A stretch of 64,000 nucleotides of DNA from Nocardioides thalensis (GTDB taxonomy: Bacteria > Actinomycetota > Actinomycetes > Propionibacteriales > Nocardioidaceae): the NCBI RefSeq assembly GCF_013410655.1, contig NZ_JACCFP010000001.1, positions 2,565,501 through 2,629,500 of the forward strand. The letters are read 5' to 3'. The notes beneath the pieces were generated by a model that saw nothing but the letters and a program-made list of their open reading frames with translations, was not told the origin of the DNA and ran no database searches. Shown piece after piece: positions 49,755 through 59,548 of this stretch. The position numbers and the translations under genes are program-made. Within the stretch, counting starts at the first letter, position 1. Each line of letters opens with the position of its first letter.

Positions 49755-50339
49755 TCAGCCCCGCGTCCGCGCGGACAGCGACGCGGCGAAGGAGAGGAGC
49801 CCCTCCACCGCGTGCGGTCCGTCGGCCGCGGCCGAGACCCGCAGCGAGAAGTCGTCGGAGGCCAGGACGCCCGTGTAGCCGTGGTCGGCCTCGCACTGGG
49901 GGTCGTTGCAGCCGGCCGGCTCGAGGTCGACCCGGTGGACGCCGCCCCAGCCGATCGTGAGCACGGCCTCCGCGGGCGGGCGCGGACCCTGCGACGGGCT
50001 GGTCGTCATCCGGGTGACCACGACCGACGTGACCGAGCCGAGGTTGACCGCCTCGGTGGAGGTCGACGTGTAGGGCTCGGGCAGCAGGTCGTCGCCGGTG
50101 TGCTCGTCGGTGTGGGCCAGGATCAACCGGGTCGGCGTCAGCACGATCACCGACTGGTGGCGGCGCACCTCGTCGCGCTCGAACGTCGGCTCGTGATGGA
50201 CGTAGAACGACACCACGTCCTCGCCGCCGACGGCCTCGACGACCGCGTCGGCCACCACCTCGGGGTAGTAGCCGGTCCGGTCGATGGCCGCACGCAGCTC
50301 CCGGGAGCGATCACGGTCGTGGGCACGGACGTCGGGCAT
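49755..50339 (-). CDS. DUF5998-family protein
   Basis: 194 residues. Recognised by the combination VVSFYVHHEPTFERDEVRRHQSVIVLTPTRLILAHTDEH and GWGGVHRVDLEPAGCNDPQCEADHGYTG, with a CNDPQC pair. No membrane segment, no enzyme motif. Actinobacterial proteins of this type usually lie next to the phosphodiesterase-like gene that follows here. Function unknown. Confidence 0.8.
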   Translation of the reverse strand: MPDVRAHDRDRSRELRAAIDRTGYYPEVVADAVVEAVGGEDVVSFYVHHEPTFERDEVRRHQSVIVLTPTRLILAHTDEHTGDDLLPEPYTSTSTEAVNLGSVTSVVVTRMTTSPSQGPRPPAEAVLTIGWGGVHRVDLEPAGCNDPQCEADHGYTGVLASDDFSLRVSAAADGPHAVEGLLSFAASLSARTRG

Positions 50340-50384
50340 GACCCCGACCCTATCCCCGGCCCGTCGACGCCGGCCGCGCGCCCG

Positions 50385-53096
50385 TCAGTCCGGGAGGGTG
50401 GCTGTGACGTCGCTGAGCCGGCGCACGTACGAGTCGGGCCGGGGGTCGCGCACCGGGTGGATCCGCACGCTTGCCGTCAGCACGTTGACGCCGCTGGTGC
50501 CGGCGAGCACCAGCGACAGGTCGACCGAGCTGATCTGCGGCAGGTCGTTCTGCAGCTGGGCCACCTTAGTGACCAGGCGCTCGACGGACGCGACGTCGAC
50601 CAGCTCGGTGCCGCGGTAGCCGAACAGCAGCGGTGAGCTCTTGACCTCGCGGACCATGGACGCGACGTCGTGCTCGCCCAGGGGCGGGATCCGGTAGGAC
50701 CAGTCCCCCAGCAGCTCGATCACCGGCCCGGAGATCCCGAACGAGACCACGGGCCCGAACAGCGGGTCCTCCAGCGACCGCACCGCGATCGGCACGCCCG
50801 GCGGCGCGTTCTTCTGCACCACGAAGGCCGCGCGCTCGGGGTCGCTGATGATCCCGGTGAGCTGCGCCCACGCCTCCTTCATCTCCGACGGGCCGGAGAT
50901 GTTGCGCCAGACGTGGGCCAGGTCGGGCCGCTCACGCACCGACGCCTCCGTCGACTTGAGCACCACGTCCCAGCCGAGCTCCTTGCCCGCGGCCTGGGCG
51001 TCCTTGAGCGTCGCGACGGGCGTGGCGGGCCACAGCTCGATGCCGTACGTCGCCAGCAGGTCGCGCGTCTGGTCCGGCCCGAGCTCGACCTCGCCCGGCG
51101 CGTCGTTGACCATCCCGAGCACCAGGTTGCGCGCGGCGTCGGGCCTGATGTCGCCGGGGTCGGCCATCGGTCCGTCGGGCGTGCGGACCCACACGGCGTA
51201 CTCGACCACGCGCGCGAGAGCGCGGACCGCGGCCTCCACGGCAGGGTACGACGGCACCGACCCGCGCCCGGCGGTGGAGCCCGCGACGTCGGGCACCCGC
51301 AGCAGCTCGGGGATGCCCTCCGCGCCGAGGAAGGTCGAGACCAACGGCTTGTCGGACTGCTCCCCCACCGCGGCGAGCACGTTGGCGACGTCCTCGCCGG
51401 ACACGTCGAGGGGCGGGATGTAGACGGCGACGACGGAGTCGACGTCGGGGTCGTCGATGGCCTGGTCGAGCGCGTCCTCGAAGTCCTCCGCGGTGGCGTC
51501 GGCGCCGAGCGCGACGCTCCGGTTGACGACCAACCCGACCGCCGACGCGGCGTCGGCGGCCAGCAGGCCGAGCGCGTCGGAGTTGCCGACGATCGCGACC
51601 CGGCGCCCGCGTGGCAGCGGCTGGTGGGCGAGCAGCTGCGCCACGTCGAACATCGCGTCGAGGTCGTCGACCTGGATGACGCCGGCCTGGCGGAACATCG
51701 CGTCGACCGCCGCCTGGGGGGCGCCGATGCGCCGTACGGCATGGCCCATGGGGACGCCCTGGGTCGTCCGGCCCGAGCGGACGGCGACGATCGGCTTGCG
51801 CTTGGAGACCCGGCGGGCGATGCGGGAGAACTTGCGCGGGTTACCGATCGACTCCAGGTACATCATGACGACCTCGGTGGAGTCGTCCTCCTCCCAGTAC
51901 TGGAGGAGGTCGTTGCCGGAGACGTCGGCGCGGTTGCCCGCGCTGACGAACGTCGAGAGACCGAGGCCCCGGTTGCGGACCTTCTCCAGGATCGCGGAGC
52001 CGAGCGCGCCGGACTGGCAGAAGAAGCCGGCGCGGCCGCGGGTCGGCATGACCGACGACAGCGACGCGTTGACCTGGACGGTCGGGTCGGTGTTGATCAC
52101 GCCGAGGCAGTTGGGGCCGATCAGGCGCAGCCCGTAGGAGCGGGACAGGCCGACCAGGTGCCGCTGCCTCCGGCGGCCCTCCTCACCGGTCTCGGCGAAG
52201 CCGGAGGAGATGACGATCAGGCCATGGACGCCCTTGGCGGCGCAGTCGAGCACCACGTCGGTCACCTTGTCGGCCGGCACGGCCACGATCGCGACGTCGA
52301 CGTCGTCGGGGATCTCGTTGACGTTCTTGTACGCCGGCATGCCGCTCACCGCGGTGGCGCTCGGGTTGACGACGTAGACGCGGCCCGTGAAGTCGGCGGT
52401 CACCAGGTTGCGGACGAGGACCTGCCCGATCGTGTCCTGGCGGCGGCTGGCCCCGATGATCGCCACCGAGCGGGGGTGGAAGAAGCGGTGTATCGACGCC
52501 GCCTCCGCCACGTGCTCGCGGTTGTGCATCTTCCCGATCGCGGTGTCGGTCGGGTCGATCGGGAACTCGAGGGTGACGACGCCGTCGGCGTACCCGCTCG
52601 CCACGCGGTAGCCCGCGTCGCGGAACGTCTGGATCATCCGGTGGTTGTCGGGCAGCACCTCGGCGGTGAACCGCTCGACGCCGTTCTCCCGACCGGCCTG
52701 CGCGAGGTGCTCGAGCAGCAGCTGGGCGATGCCGCGGCCCTGGTGCTCGTCCTCGACGAGGAAAGCGACCTCGGCCTCCCGCGGCTCGACGACGTCGTAG
52801 CGCCCCACGGCGATCATCCGGCCCTGGAGGATCATCACCAGGGCCACCCGGTTGTGGTGGTCGACGTGGGTGAACCGACGGATGTCGCGCTCGGAGAGCT
52901 TCGGCATGGGCGAGAAGAAGCGGTAGTACTTCGACTCGTCCGACACCCGGTCGTAGAACGAGACCAGCAGGTCCTCGTCGTCGCCGCTCATGGGGCGGAT
53001 GTGCGCCGTACGACCGTCGCGCAGGATGACGTCGGCCTCCCAGTGGGCGGGGGGCGCCTCGATCTCGTCGGTCGGAGTCGGATCGCCGGGGGTCAC
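50385..53096 (-). CDS. GNAT acetyltransferase / ADP-forming acetyl-CoA synthetase-like fusion (Pat-type)
   Basis: Protein lysine acetyltransferase candidate of 903 aa. A GNAT domain fills about residues 20-180 (RMIAVGRYDVVEPREAEVAFLVEDEHQGRGIAQLLLEHL), then a CoA-binding domain (FFHPRSVAIIGASRRQDTIG), a succinyl-CoA-ligase-like region (GPNCLGVINTDP, FFCQSGALGSAIL) and an ATP-grasp-like C-terminus. The GNAT domain is N-terminal, as in actinobacterial relatives; in Salmonella Pat it is C-terminal. Likely to acetylate metabolic enzymes such as acetyl-CoA synthetase; targets unproven. GTG start. Confidence 0.9.
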   Translation of the reverse strand: MTPGDPTPTDEIEAPPAHWEADVILRDGRTAHIRPMSGDDEDLLVSFYDRVSDESKYYRFFSPMPKLSERDIRRFTHVDHHNRVALVMILQGRMIAVGRYDVVEPREAEVAFLVEDEHQGRGIAQLLLEHLAQAGRENGVERFTAEVLPDNHRMIQTFRDAGYRVASGYADGVVTLEFPIDPTDTAIGKMHNREHVAEAASIHRFFHPRSVAIIGASRRQDTIGQVLVRNLVTADFTGRVYVVNPSATAVSGMPAYKNVNEIPDDVDVAIVAVPADKVTDVVLDCAAKGVHGLIVISSGFAETGEEGRRRQRHLVGLSRSYGLRLIGPNCLGVINTDPTVQVNASLSSVMPTRGRAGFFCQSGALGSAILEKVRNRGLGLSTFVSAGNRADVSGNDLLQYWEEDDSTEVVMMYLESIGNPRKFSRIARRVSKRKPIVAVRSGRTTQGVPMGHAVRRIGAPQAAVDAMFRQAGVIQVDDLDAMFDVAQLLAHQPLPRGRRVAIVGNSDALGLLAADAASAVGLVVNRSVALGADATAEDFEDALDQAIDDPDVDSVVAVYIPPLDVSGEDVANVLAAVGEQSDKPLVSTFLGAEGIPELLRVPDVAGSTAGRGSVPSYPAVEAAVRALARVVEYAVWVRTPDGPMADPGDIRPDAARNLVLGMVNDAPGEVELGPDQTRDLLATYGIELWPATPVATLKDAQAAGKELGWDVVLKSTEASVRERPDLAHVWRNISGPSEMKEAWAQLTGIISDPERAAFVVQKNAPPGVPIAVRSLEDPLFGPVVSFGISGPVIELLGDWSYRIPPLGEHDVASMVREVKSSPLLFGYRGTELVDVASVERLVTKVAQLQNDLPQISSVDLSLVLAGTSGVNVLTASVRIHPVRDPRPDSYVRRLSDVTATLPD

Positions 53097-53130
53097 ACGA
53101 GAAATCTAGTGGCTCCGCCGACGATCGGAG

Positions 53131-53742
53131 CTACCGCCGGACCCGGAAGGCCAGGTGGAGCACCCGGTCGCCCTGGACGACCACGTGCGGATCCTCGAGG
53201 AGGTGCTGCCCGTCGACCGACCCGAAGTACCGCTTGCCCTTGCCGAACACCACCGGCACCACGTCGATCGCGACCTCGTCGACCAGTCCGGCCGCCAGCG
53301 CCTGGCCGCCCATCTCGCCCGCGCAGATCGCCACCACGCGGTCTCCGGCGCGGCGCTTGGCCTCCTCCACGGCGGCCGTCACGTCATCGAAGAACGGCAC
53401 GTCCGCCTCGGGGTGCCAGCCTTCCGGCTTCGGCCGGTGCGACACCACCAACAGGTGGTCACCGGCCGGCGGCCGCGCCTCCCAGCCGTTGGTCAGGTCG
53501 AACAGGTGCCGGCCCTGGATGATCGCCCCGATGCTGTCCCACATCGGCCGGGTGTAGCCGGCGGAGGCCTTCGACACCCGGAAGGCGCCGTCGTCCTGTC
53601 CGTGCTCCTCGGCGAGCTCCTCGTCCCCGGTCAGCGGCTGGTCGCCGTTGAAGTACCAGTCGAACAGGGGCCCGACCTCGTCGTTCTCGTCGGCGATGAA
53701 CCCGTCGACCGACGCCACTGCGTGCATGATCACCTTGCTCAT
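53131..53742 (-). CDS. Dihydrofolate-reductase-family protein (RibD C-terminal-like)
   Basis: 203 residues. Starts [21 protein letters not shown], the family signature, and continues with [22 protein letters not shown] and [39 protein letters not shown]. Most such stand-alone proteins are uncharacterised NADPH-binding reductases. Not a bona fide DHFR or riboflavin enzyme on this evidence. It is divergent from parC, 60 bp apart. Confidence 0.85.
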   Translation of the reverse strand: MSKVIMHAVASVDGFIADENDEVGPLFDWYFNGDQPLTGDEELAEEHGQDDGAFRVSKASAGYTRPMWDSIGAIIQGRHLFDLTNGWEARPPAGDHLLVVSHRPKPEGWHPEADVPFFDDVTAAVEEAKRRAGDRVVAICAGEMGGQALAAGLVDEVAIDVVPVVFGKGKRYFGSVDGQHLLEDPHVVVQGDRVLHLAFRVRR

Positions 53743-53802
53743 GACAGGACTGACCGGACCACCTCCCCGGAATCATCGGGGGCATTCGGAAGAATGACCG
53801 TC

Positions 53803-56289
53803 ATGGCACGGCGTACGACGAAGCAAGACCTACCCGACGACTTCGAGGAGCACATCCTCGACACCGACATCCGCGACGAGATGCAGTCGTCGTTCCTGGA
53901 GTACGCCTACTCGGTCATCTACTCCCGGGCGCTGCCCGACGCGCGTGACGGCCTCAAGCCGGTGCAGCGCCGCATCCTCTACACGATGAACGACATGGGC
54001 CTGCGGCCCGACCGCGGCCACGTGAAGTCCGCCCGCGTCGTCGGTGAGGTCATGGGTCGGCTGCACCCGCACGGCGACGGCGCGATCTACGACGCGCTGG
54101 TCCGCATCGCCCAGGACTGGTCGGTGCGGCTGCCGATGGTCGACGGCCACGGCAACTTCGGCTCGCCCGACGACTCCCCCGCCGCGATGCGCTACACCGA
54201 GTGCCGGATGGCCTCGCCCGCGGTCGCGATGACCGAGTCGATCGACGAGGACACCGTCGACTTCAAGCCCAACTACGACAGCCGCGAGTACGAGCCGATC
54301 GTGCTCCCGGCCGCGATCCCCAACCTCGTCGTCAACGGCACCGCCGGCATCGCGGTCGGCATGGCCACCAACATGGCGCCCCACAACCTGGTCGAGGTCG
54401 TGCAGGCGCTGCGCCACCTGATCCAGCACCCGAAGACCGACGTCGACGGCCTGATGCGGTTCATCCCGGGCCCCGACCTGCCCACGGGCGGCAAGATCGT
54501 CGGCCTCGAGGGCATCCGCGAGGCCTACGAGACCGGCAGGGGCACGTTCCGCATGCGCGCGACCGCCCGGGTCGAGACGTTCGGCCGCCGCAAGGGCATC
54601 GTGATCACCGAGCTCCCCTACGGCGTGGGCACCGAGAAGGTGCAGGAGCGCATCAAGACGCTGGTCCAGGGCAAGAAGGTCCAGGGCATCGCGGACATGA
54701 AGGACCTCACCGACGCCGACCACGGCCTGCGGCTGGTGATCGAGGTCAAGAACGGGTTCGTCCCCGAGGCGCTCCTCGAGCAGCTCTACAAGCTGACCCC
54801 GCTCGAGGACACGTTCGGCATCAACAACGTGTGCCTGGTCGACGGCCAGCCGCGCACGCTCGGCCTGAAGGAGATGCTCGAGGTCTTCCTCCAGCACCGC
54901 TACGAGGTCGTCCGCCGCCGGTCGCAGTACCGCCGCAACAAGAAGGCCGAGCGCCTCCACCTGGTCGACGGCCTCCTGATCGCGCTGCTCGACATCGACG
55001 AGGTCATCCAGGTCATCCGCACCAGCGACGACTCCGGCGCCGCCAAGGAGCGCCTGATCTCGGTGTTCGACCTCTCGCAGGCGCAGGCCGAGTACATCCT
55101 CGAGATGCAGCTGCGCCGGCTCACCAAGTTCTCCCGCATCGAGCTCGAGAAGGAGCAGGAGACGCTCCGCGGGGAGATCGAGGAGCTCGACGCGATCCTC
55201 GCCGACGACGCTCTGCTGCGGAAGGTCGTCTCCGGAGAGCTCGCCGAGGTCGCCAAGACCTACGGCACCCCGCGCCGTACGGTGCTGCTCGAGTCGGCCG
55301 GCACCGCCGCCGTCGCGGCCGCCTCGACGCCCCTCGAGGTGCCCGACGACCCGTGCTTCGCGCTGCTCTCCTCCACCGGCCTGCTGGCGCGCACGGCGAG
55401 CGCCGACCCGGTCGGCGAGGGCGGCTCCCGCGCCAACCACGACGTGGTCGTCTCAGCCGTCCGTACGACGGCCCGCGGCGAGGTCGGCGTGCTGACCTCC
55501 GCCGGGCGCCTCCTGCGGCTCGGCGTGCTCGACCTGCCGGCGATCCCACCGTCGGCCAACGAGACCAACCTCCAGGGCGGTCTCCCGCTCGCGGAGATGC
55601 TCCCGCTGGCGGCCGGCGAGCGCGCCCTCGCGCTGTGCTCCCTGGCCACCGAGGGTCCCGGTCTCGCGCTCGGCACCCGGCAGGGCGTCGTCAAGCGGGT
55701 CAACCCCGAGGTCCTCGGCAAGGACGAGTGGGACGTCATCTCGCTCAAGGACGGCGACGAGGTGGTCGGCGCGGTCGAGCTGCGCACCGGCGACGAGGAG
55801 CTGTGCTTCGTGACCTCCGACGCCCAGCTGCTGCGGTTCGGTGCCGACGCGGTCCGGCCGCAGGGCCGATCGGGCGGCGGCATCGCCGGCATCCGGGTCG
55901 CCGACAAGCAGCGGGTCGTGTGGTTCGGCGCGCTCGCGGGCGGCGTGCCCGCCGTACTGGTGACCGCCTCGGGGTCGTCCACGGCGCTACCCGGCACCGA
56001 GCCGGGCGCGGTGAAGGTCACCGACTTCGCCGAGTACCCGCAGAAGGGCCGCGCCACCGGCGGGGTCCGCTGCCACCGCTTCCTCAAGGGCGAGGACACC
56101 CTCGTCTTCGCCTGGGCCGGGCCGGCGCCCGCCCGCGGTGCCGCGGCGAGCGGCGCCCCGGTCGACCTCCCGGAGGCCACCGGACGGCGCGACGGCTCGG
56201 GGGTGCCCGGCAGCCAGCCGCTGGCCGCCGCGGCCGGCCCGCTGTCCGCCGTACTGCCCTCGGAGCCGACCAGCGATGTGTCAGGGTGA
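53803..56289 (+). CDS. parC: DNA topoisomerase IV subunit A (ParC) / GyrA-type
   Basis: 828 aa type IIA topoisomerase A subunit; with ParE it decatenates chromosomes. The breakage domain has [12 protein letters not shown] and active-site Tyr131 in RYTECRMA. The C-terminal beta-pinwheel carries a weak GyrA-box-like QGRSGGG rather than canonical QRRGGKG, which favours ParC. At the position equal to E. coli GyrA Ser83 there is Gly93 (GDGAIYD), a residue class linked to lower quinolone binding. ATG 53803 preferred over 53794, since GGAAGA abuts the latter. parE is 3.6 kb away on the opposite strand. Confidence 0.92.
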   Translation: MARRTTKQDLPDDFEEHILDTDIRDEMQSSFLEYAYSVIYSRALPDARDGLKPVQRRILYTMNDMGLRPDRGHVKSARVVGEVMGRLHPHGDGAIYDALVRIAQDWSVRLPMVDGHGNFGSPDDSPAAMRYTECRMASPAVAMTESIDEDTVDFKPNYDSREYEPIVLPAAIPNLVVNGTAGIAVGMATNMAPHNLVEVVQALRHLIQHPKTDVDGLMRFIPGPDLPTGGKIVGLEGIREAYETGRGTFRMRATARVETFGRRKGIVITELPYGVGTEKVQERIKTLVQGKKVQGIADMKDLTDADHGLRLVIEVKNGFVPEALLEQLYKLTPLEDTFGINNVCLVDGQPRTLGLKEMLEVFLQHRYEVVRRRSQYRRNKKAERLHLVDGLLIALLDIDEVIQVIRTSDDSGAAKERLISVFDLSQAQAEYILEMQLRRLTKFSRIELEKEQETLRGEIEELDAILADDALLRKVVSGELAEVAKTYGTPRRTVLLESAGTAAVAAASTPLEVPDDPCFALLSSTGLLARTASADPVGEGGSRANHDVVVSAVRTTARGEVGVLTSAGRLLRLGVLDLPAIPPSANETNLQGGLPLAEMLPLAAGERALALCSLATEGPGLALGTRQGVVKRVNPEVLGKDEWDVISLKDGDEVVGAVELRTGDEELCFVTSDAQLLRFGADAVRPQGRSGGGIAGIRVADKQRVVWFGALAGGVPAVLVTASGSSTALPGTEPGAVKVTDFAEYPQKGRATGGVRCHRFLKGEDTLVFAWAGPAPARGAAASGAPVDLPEATGRRDGSGVPGSQPLAAAAGPLSAVLPSEPTSDVSG

Positions 56290-56293
56290 CGCC

Positions 56294-57055
56294 ATGACGA
56301 ACCGCCTCCCTCGCTCCGGGGCCGGGCAGCTCGCCGCCGGTGCGATGCTCGCGCTGCTCGCCGCGACGACGCTGACGGCCTGCACCGGCGAGCCCGAAGA
56401 GACGGCCGGCCAGAACGACGCCGCCGACGCCGACGAGGACGGGTCGGTCACGCCCGAGGAGGTCATGGCCTACGCCAAGAGCCTGCTCGACGAGACGTCC
56501 GGCGTCCGGATCAGCCTCAAGACCAACGACGAGCCGCCGGAGGGCGACTACCTGGCCGCCGCTGAAGGCACGATCACCACCCAGCCGGCCTTCGACGGCA
56601 CCGTCAGCGGCCGGGTGATGGGCTTCGACGCCAGTGACATCGACGTGGTCTCCGTCGACGGCGAGCTCCAGGTCAACGTTCCCGTGACGGGGTGGACCAC
56701 GTTCGACCCCTCCGAGTTCTGCGCGCCCGACCCCGCCCTGCTGCTCGACCCCGAGTCGGGCGTCTCCTCCGTCCTCACCGCGGCCGAGGGCCTCGAGGAG
56801 GGCGAGGCCGAGCGCGGCGGCGCCGACAACGAGGTGATCCTCACGCCGTTCGACGGCACCGTGCCCGGTGAGGCGATCCAGCAGATCCTGCCGTGCGCCG
56901 AGGGCGACGAGTTCGAGGCGACCTTCCGCGTCAACGGCGACGGCTACCTCGACTCGGCCGACATCACCGGCGAGTTCTTCCCGGGCGTCGAGGACATCAC
57001 CTACACGATCCAGGTCCTCGAGTACGACGTGGAGCGCGAGATCACCGCCCCCTGA
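56294..57055 (+). CDS. LprG/LppX-like lipoprotein
   Basis: 253 residues with lipobox LTAC (Cys30) after a hydrophobic leader. An acidic linker is followed by the LppX_LprAFG fold (PEEVMAYAKSLLDETSGVRISLKTN, PAFDGTVSGRVMGFD, DVVSVDGELQVNVP), a hydrophobic-cavity lipid carrier in mycobacteria. Its TGA overlaps the ATG of an MFS pump, the same arrangement as lprG-Rv1410c (P55), in which the lipoprotein and pump together export glycolipids or triacylglycerol. The same role is inferred here. Confidence 0.87.
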   Translation: MTNRLPRSGAGQLAAGAMLALLAATTLTACTGEPEETAGQNDAADADEDGSVTPEEVMAYAKSLLDETSGVRISLKTNDEPPEGDYLAAAEGTITTQPAFDGTVSGRVMGFDASDIDVVSVDGELQVNVPVTGWTTFDPSEFCAPDPALLLDPESGVSSVLTAAEGLEEGEAERGGADNEVILTPFDGTVPGEAIQQILPCAEGDEFEATFRVNGDGYLDSADITGEFFPGVEDITYTIQVLEYDVEREITAP

Positions 57056-58836
57056 TGGACACAGGGGTGACGGCGGGGCCCGACCGCCGCGCACGGCTGC
57101 TGCTCGGCTTCTGCGCGGTCGCCGTGGCGTTCGCCGCGGTCGACACGTACGTCGTGGTGCTCGCGCTGCCCGACATGATGGCGGCCACCGGGATCCCGGT
57201 CGACGAGCTCCAGCGCGCGGCGCCGATCGTCTCCGGGTTCCTGCTCGGCTACGTCGCGATGCTGCCCCTGATCGGCCGGATCGCCGACCTGCGCGGCCAG
57301 GTGCCGGTGCTCGCGATGTCCCTGGTCGTGTTCTCGATCGGGTCGCTGCTCACCGCGGTCTCCTACGACCTCGGCACCATGGTCGCCGGCCGCTTCCTCC
57401 AGGGCGTCGGCGGCGGCGGGCTGGTCCCCGCCACCATGGCCCTCGTCGCCGCCCTCTACCCCGTCGAGCGCCGCGGGATGCCGCTCGGCATCGTCTCCGC
57501 GGTCCAGGAGTTCGGCAGCGTCCTCGGCCCCCTCTTCGGAGCCCTCGTCCTCTCCTTCACCTCCTGGCGCGGCATCTTCGCGATCAACCTCGCCGTCGGC
57601 GTCGTCCTCGCCCTCGCCGTCCGCGCCCTGTCCCCGCCCAACCGGCACGGTTGGCGCGCCGAACCGGCAGGGTTGGCGGGTCGAACCGGCACGGTTGGCG
57701 CGTCGAACCGTCTTCGTTCGCTGGTTCCGCTGGTCCTCGGACTCGTTGCTGCGGTGGTCACGCTCGTGGCCGGGCTGATCACGTTCACCGAGCCTTCGGA
57801 GCTCCGGCGCGACCTGACCTGGGGCCAGCTGTTCATCCCGTACGTCGACGACGGCCCGCGTTGGCTCACCCCGATCGGCGTGATCACGATCGTCGCGCTC
57901 GTGGTGCTGGTCGGCTCGTGCCTGCTCCCCGGCCGCACGCTCGTGGACCTGCGCGGCTGGTTCCGGAGCATGGTCGAGGCCGACCTGCTCGGCGCGCTCC
58001 TGTTCGCGACGGCGCTGGCCGGGGTCGTGCTCGCGTTCGCCACCGCCGACCCCGAGGTGGCGGTCTTCAACCCGCAGGGACCGTGGTTCCTGCTCGGCTC
58101 CGCGGTCGCCACGGTCCTGCTGCTCCTCCACCTGCGCCGGGCCGACGCGCCGATCGTGCCGCGCGGGGCGCTGCGCGCCGTACCCGCCTGGGGGTCGCTG
58201 GTCGTCAGCTTCCTCGTCGGCTGGGCGCTGATCGCGGCGCTCGTCGACATCCCGCTGCTCGCGCGCACCACGACCGAGGACACCCAGCTCGGAGCCGCGC
58301 TCGTACTGCTCCGCTTCCTCGTCGCGCTGCCGGTCGGCGCGGTCGTCGGCGGCTGGCTCCTGCGCCGAGTGCCGGCGGGTGTCGTGACCGCGGCCGGGAT
58401 GGTGTGCGCAGCGGTCGCGTTCCTCTGGATGGCGCAGTGGGGCGAGACCAGCCTCGACGCGTTCGTCTCGAACGTGCCGCTCGTCCTCGGCGGGCTCGGC
58501 TTCGGCCTGGCGCTCGCGCCGGTCAACGCGGCGATGCTGGCATCCACCTCCGACGACGCCCACGGCCTGGGGAGCGCCCTGGTGGTCGTGGCCCGGATGG
58601 TCGGCATGCTGGTCGGCATCTCCGCGCTCACGACGTGGGGCCTGCGGCGCCTGTACGCCGAGGCCGAGGCCAACCCCGACCTGGACACTCGTGAGCTCGC
58701 GATCGTCCAGGAGCAGGCCGTGTTCACCGGCGCCGCCGCGGTCGCGTTCCTCGCCGCCGTACTAGCACTCACGCTCTTCCGGCGGGCCCGCACCGGCGCG
58801 GTCGACGTCGCCGAGGTGCTCCGGGCCGCCGGCTGA
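57055..58836 (+). CDS. MFS drug/lipid exporter, P55-like
   Basis: 593 aa major facilitator of the 14-helix type. Motifs: GRIADLRGQVPVLAMSL (motif A after helix 2), FLQGVGGGGLVPATMALVAALYPVERRGMPLG and a motif C-like VLGPLFGALVLSFTSWRGIFAIN. Residues about 195-218 (PNRHGWRAEPAGLAGRTGTVGASN) are not typical of the family. They are encoded by three copies of a 22-bp repeat (57640-57705) that also lies just downstream. They sit in a central loop after helix 6. Coupled to the LprG-like lipoprotein by TGATG. Likely partner in lipid export. Confidence 0.9.
   Translation: MDTGVTAGPDRRARLLLGFCAVAVAFAAVDTYVVVLALPDMMAATGIPVDELQRAAPIVSGFLLGYVAMLPLIGRIADLRGQVPVLAMSLVVFSIGSLLTAVSYDLGTMVAGRFLQGVGGGGLVPATMALVAALYPVERRGMPLGIVSAVQEFGSVLGPLFGALVLSFTSWRGIFAINLAVGVVLALAVRALSPPNRHGWRAEPAGLAGRTGTVGASNRLRSLVPLVLGLVAAVVTLVAGLITFTEPSELRRDLTWGQLFIPYVDDGPRWLTPIGVITIVALVVLVGSCLLPGRTLVDLRGWFRSMVEADLLGALLFATALAGVVLAFATADPEVAVFNPQGPWFLLGSAVATVLLLLHLRRADAPIVPRGALRAVPAWGSLVVSFLVGWALIAALVDIPLLARTTTEDTQLGAALVLLRFLVALPVGAVVGGWLLRRVPAGVVTAAGMVCAAVAFLWMAQWGETSLDAFVSNVPLVLGGLGFGLALAPVNAAMLASTSDDAHGLGSALVVVARMVGMLVGISALTTWGLRRLYAEAEANPDLDTRELAIVQEQAVFTGAAAVAFLAAVLALTLFRRARTGAVDVAEVLRAAG
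57640..57710. repeat. 22-bp tandem repeat inside the MFS gene
   Basis: AACCGGCACGGTTGGCGCG units start at 57640, 57662 and 57684, with a partial fourth at 57706: period 22 bp. Three units equal 66 bp, so the reading frame is kept even though 22 is not a multiple of 3. The codons differ in frame between units. It is the reverse complement of the array at 58847. Confidence 0.9.
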
Positions 58837-58846
58837 CGGACCTGGC

Positions 58847-58957
58847 CGCCAACCGTGCCGGTTCGTCACGCCAAACCCTGCCGGTTCGTCACACCAACCC
58901 TGCCCGTTCGGCACGCCAACCGTGCCCGTTCGGCACGCCAACCGTGCCGGTTCGGCG
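58847..58957. repeat. 22-bp tandem repeat array after the MFS gene
   Basis: About five units of CGCCAACCGTGCCGGTTCG-type sequence, starting near 58847, 58869, 58892, 58914 and 58936 (periods 22, 23, 22, 22). Reverse complement of the repeat within the MFS gene. It begins 11 bp after the stop and lies in the 209-bp gap before the carbonic anhydrase gene; the remainder holds that gene's leader. Confidence 0.88.
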
Positions 58958-59045
58958 GGAGGGGGTGAGGGTGTGAGCGAACCGACACGCGTCGGCGTGA
59001 GATCGGCAACGGGGACGGGCGCCGGCCGGCGATAGTCTTCGAGCC

Positions 59046-59540
59046 ATGGCGGACTTCGACGACCTGCTCGCGGCCAACCGGGACTTCGCGAGCGACTTCT
59101 CTCTCGGTGGTTTCGACGGTGTCGCCCACGCCGGCGTCGCGATCGTGACCTGCATGGACTCGCGGATCGACCCGCTCGGGATGCTCGGGCTCAAGCCGGG
59201 CGACGCGAAGATCTTCCGCAACCCCGGCGGCCGGGTCACCGAGGCGGCGCTGGAGGCGCTGGTGCTGGGCGTCCACCTGCTCCGGGTGGAGCGGGTCCTC
59301 GTGGTGCCCCACACCCGCTGCGCCGTCGCCTCGAACACCGAGGCCGAGCTGCGCGCACGGGTGTCGGAGTCGGCCGGCCAGGACGCGAGCTGGCAGCGGT
59401 TCCACGTGGTCGACGACCAGGCCCGGGCCCTCGCCGAGGACGTGCAGAAGGTGCGGTCCCACCCGCTCATCCCCGACACCGTGAAGGTGGGCGGGTTCCT
59501 CTACGACGTCGACAGCGGGCTGCTCGAGCAGAAGATCTGA
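59046..59540 (+). CDS. Beta-class carbonic anhydrase
   Basis: Hydrates CO2 to bicarbonate. 164 aa, close to the short mycobacterial type (Rv1284). Zinc ligands Cys36 (TCMDSRID, with Asp38/Arg40 dyad), His89 and Cys92 (VVPHTRCAV). The FRNPGGRVT motif near residue 58 is conserved. No signal peptide. It converges with the small hypothetical gene at 59549, 8 bp apart. Confidence 0.93.
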   Translation: MADFDDLLAANRDFASDFSLGGFDGVAHAGVAIVTCMDSRIDPLGMLGLKPGDAKIFRNPGGRVTEAALEALVLGVHLLRVERVLVVPHTRCAVASNTEAELRARVSESAGQDASWQRFHVVDDQARALAEDVQKVRSHPLIPDTVKVGGFLYDVDSGLLEQKI

Positions 59541-59548
59541 GCGTCGGC

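Noticed and set aside
57055..58836. Frameshifted or broken MFS gene because of the 22-bp repeats
   Set aside because: Three units total 66 bp, so the frame and all later membrane helices are intact.
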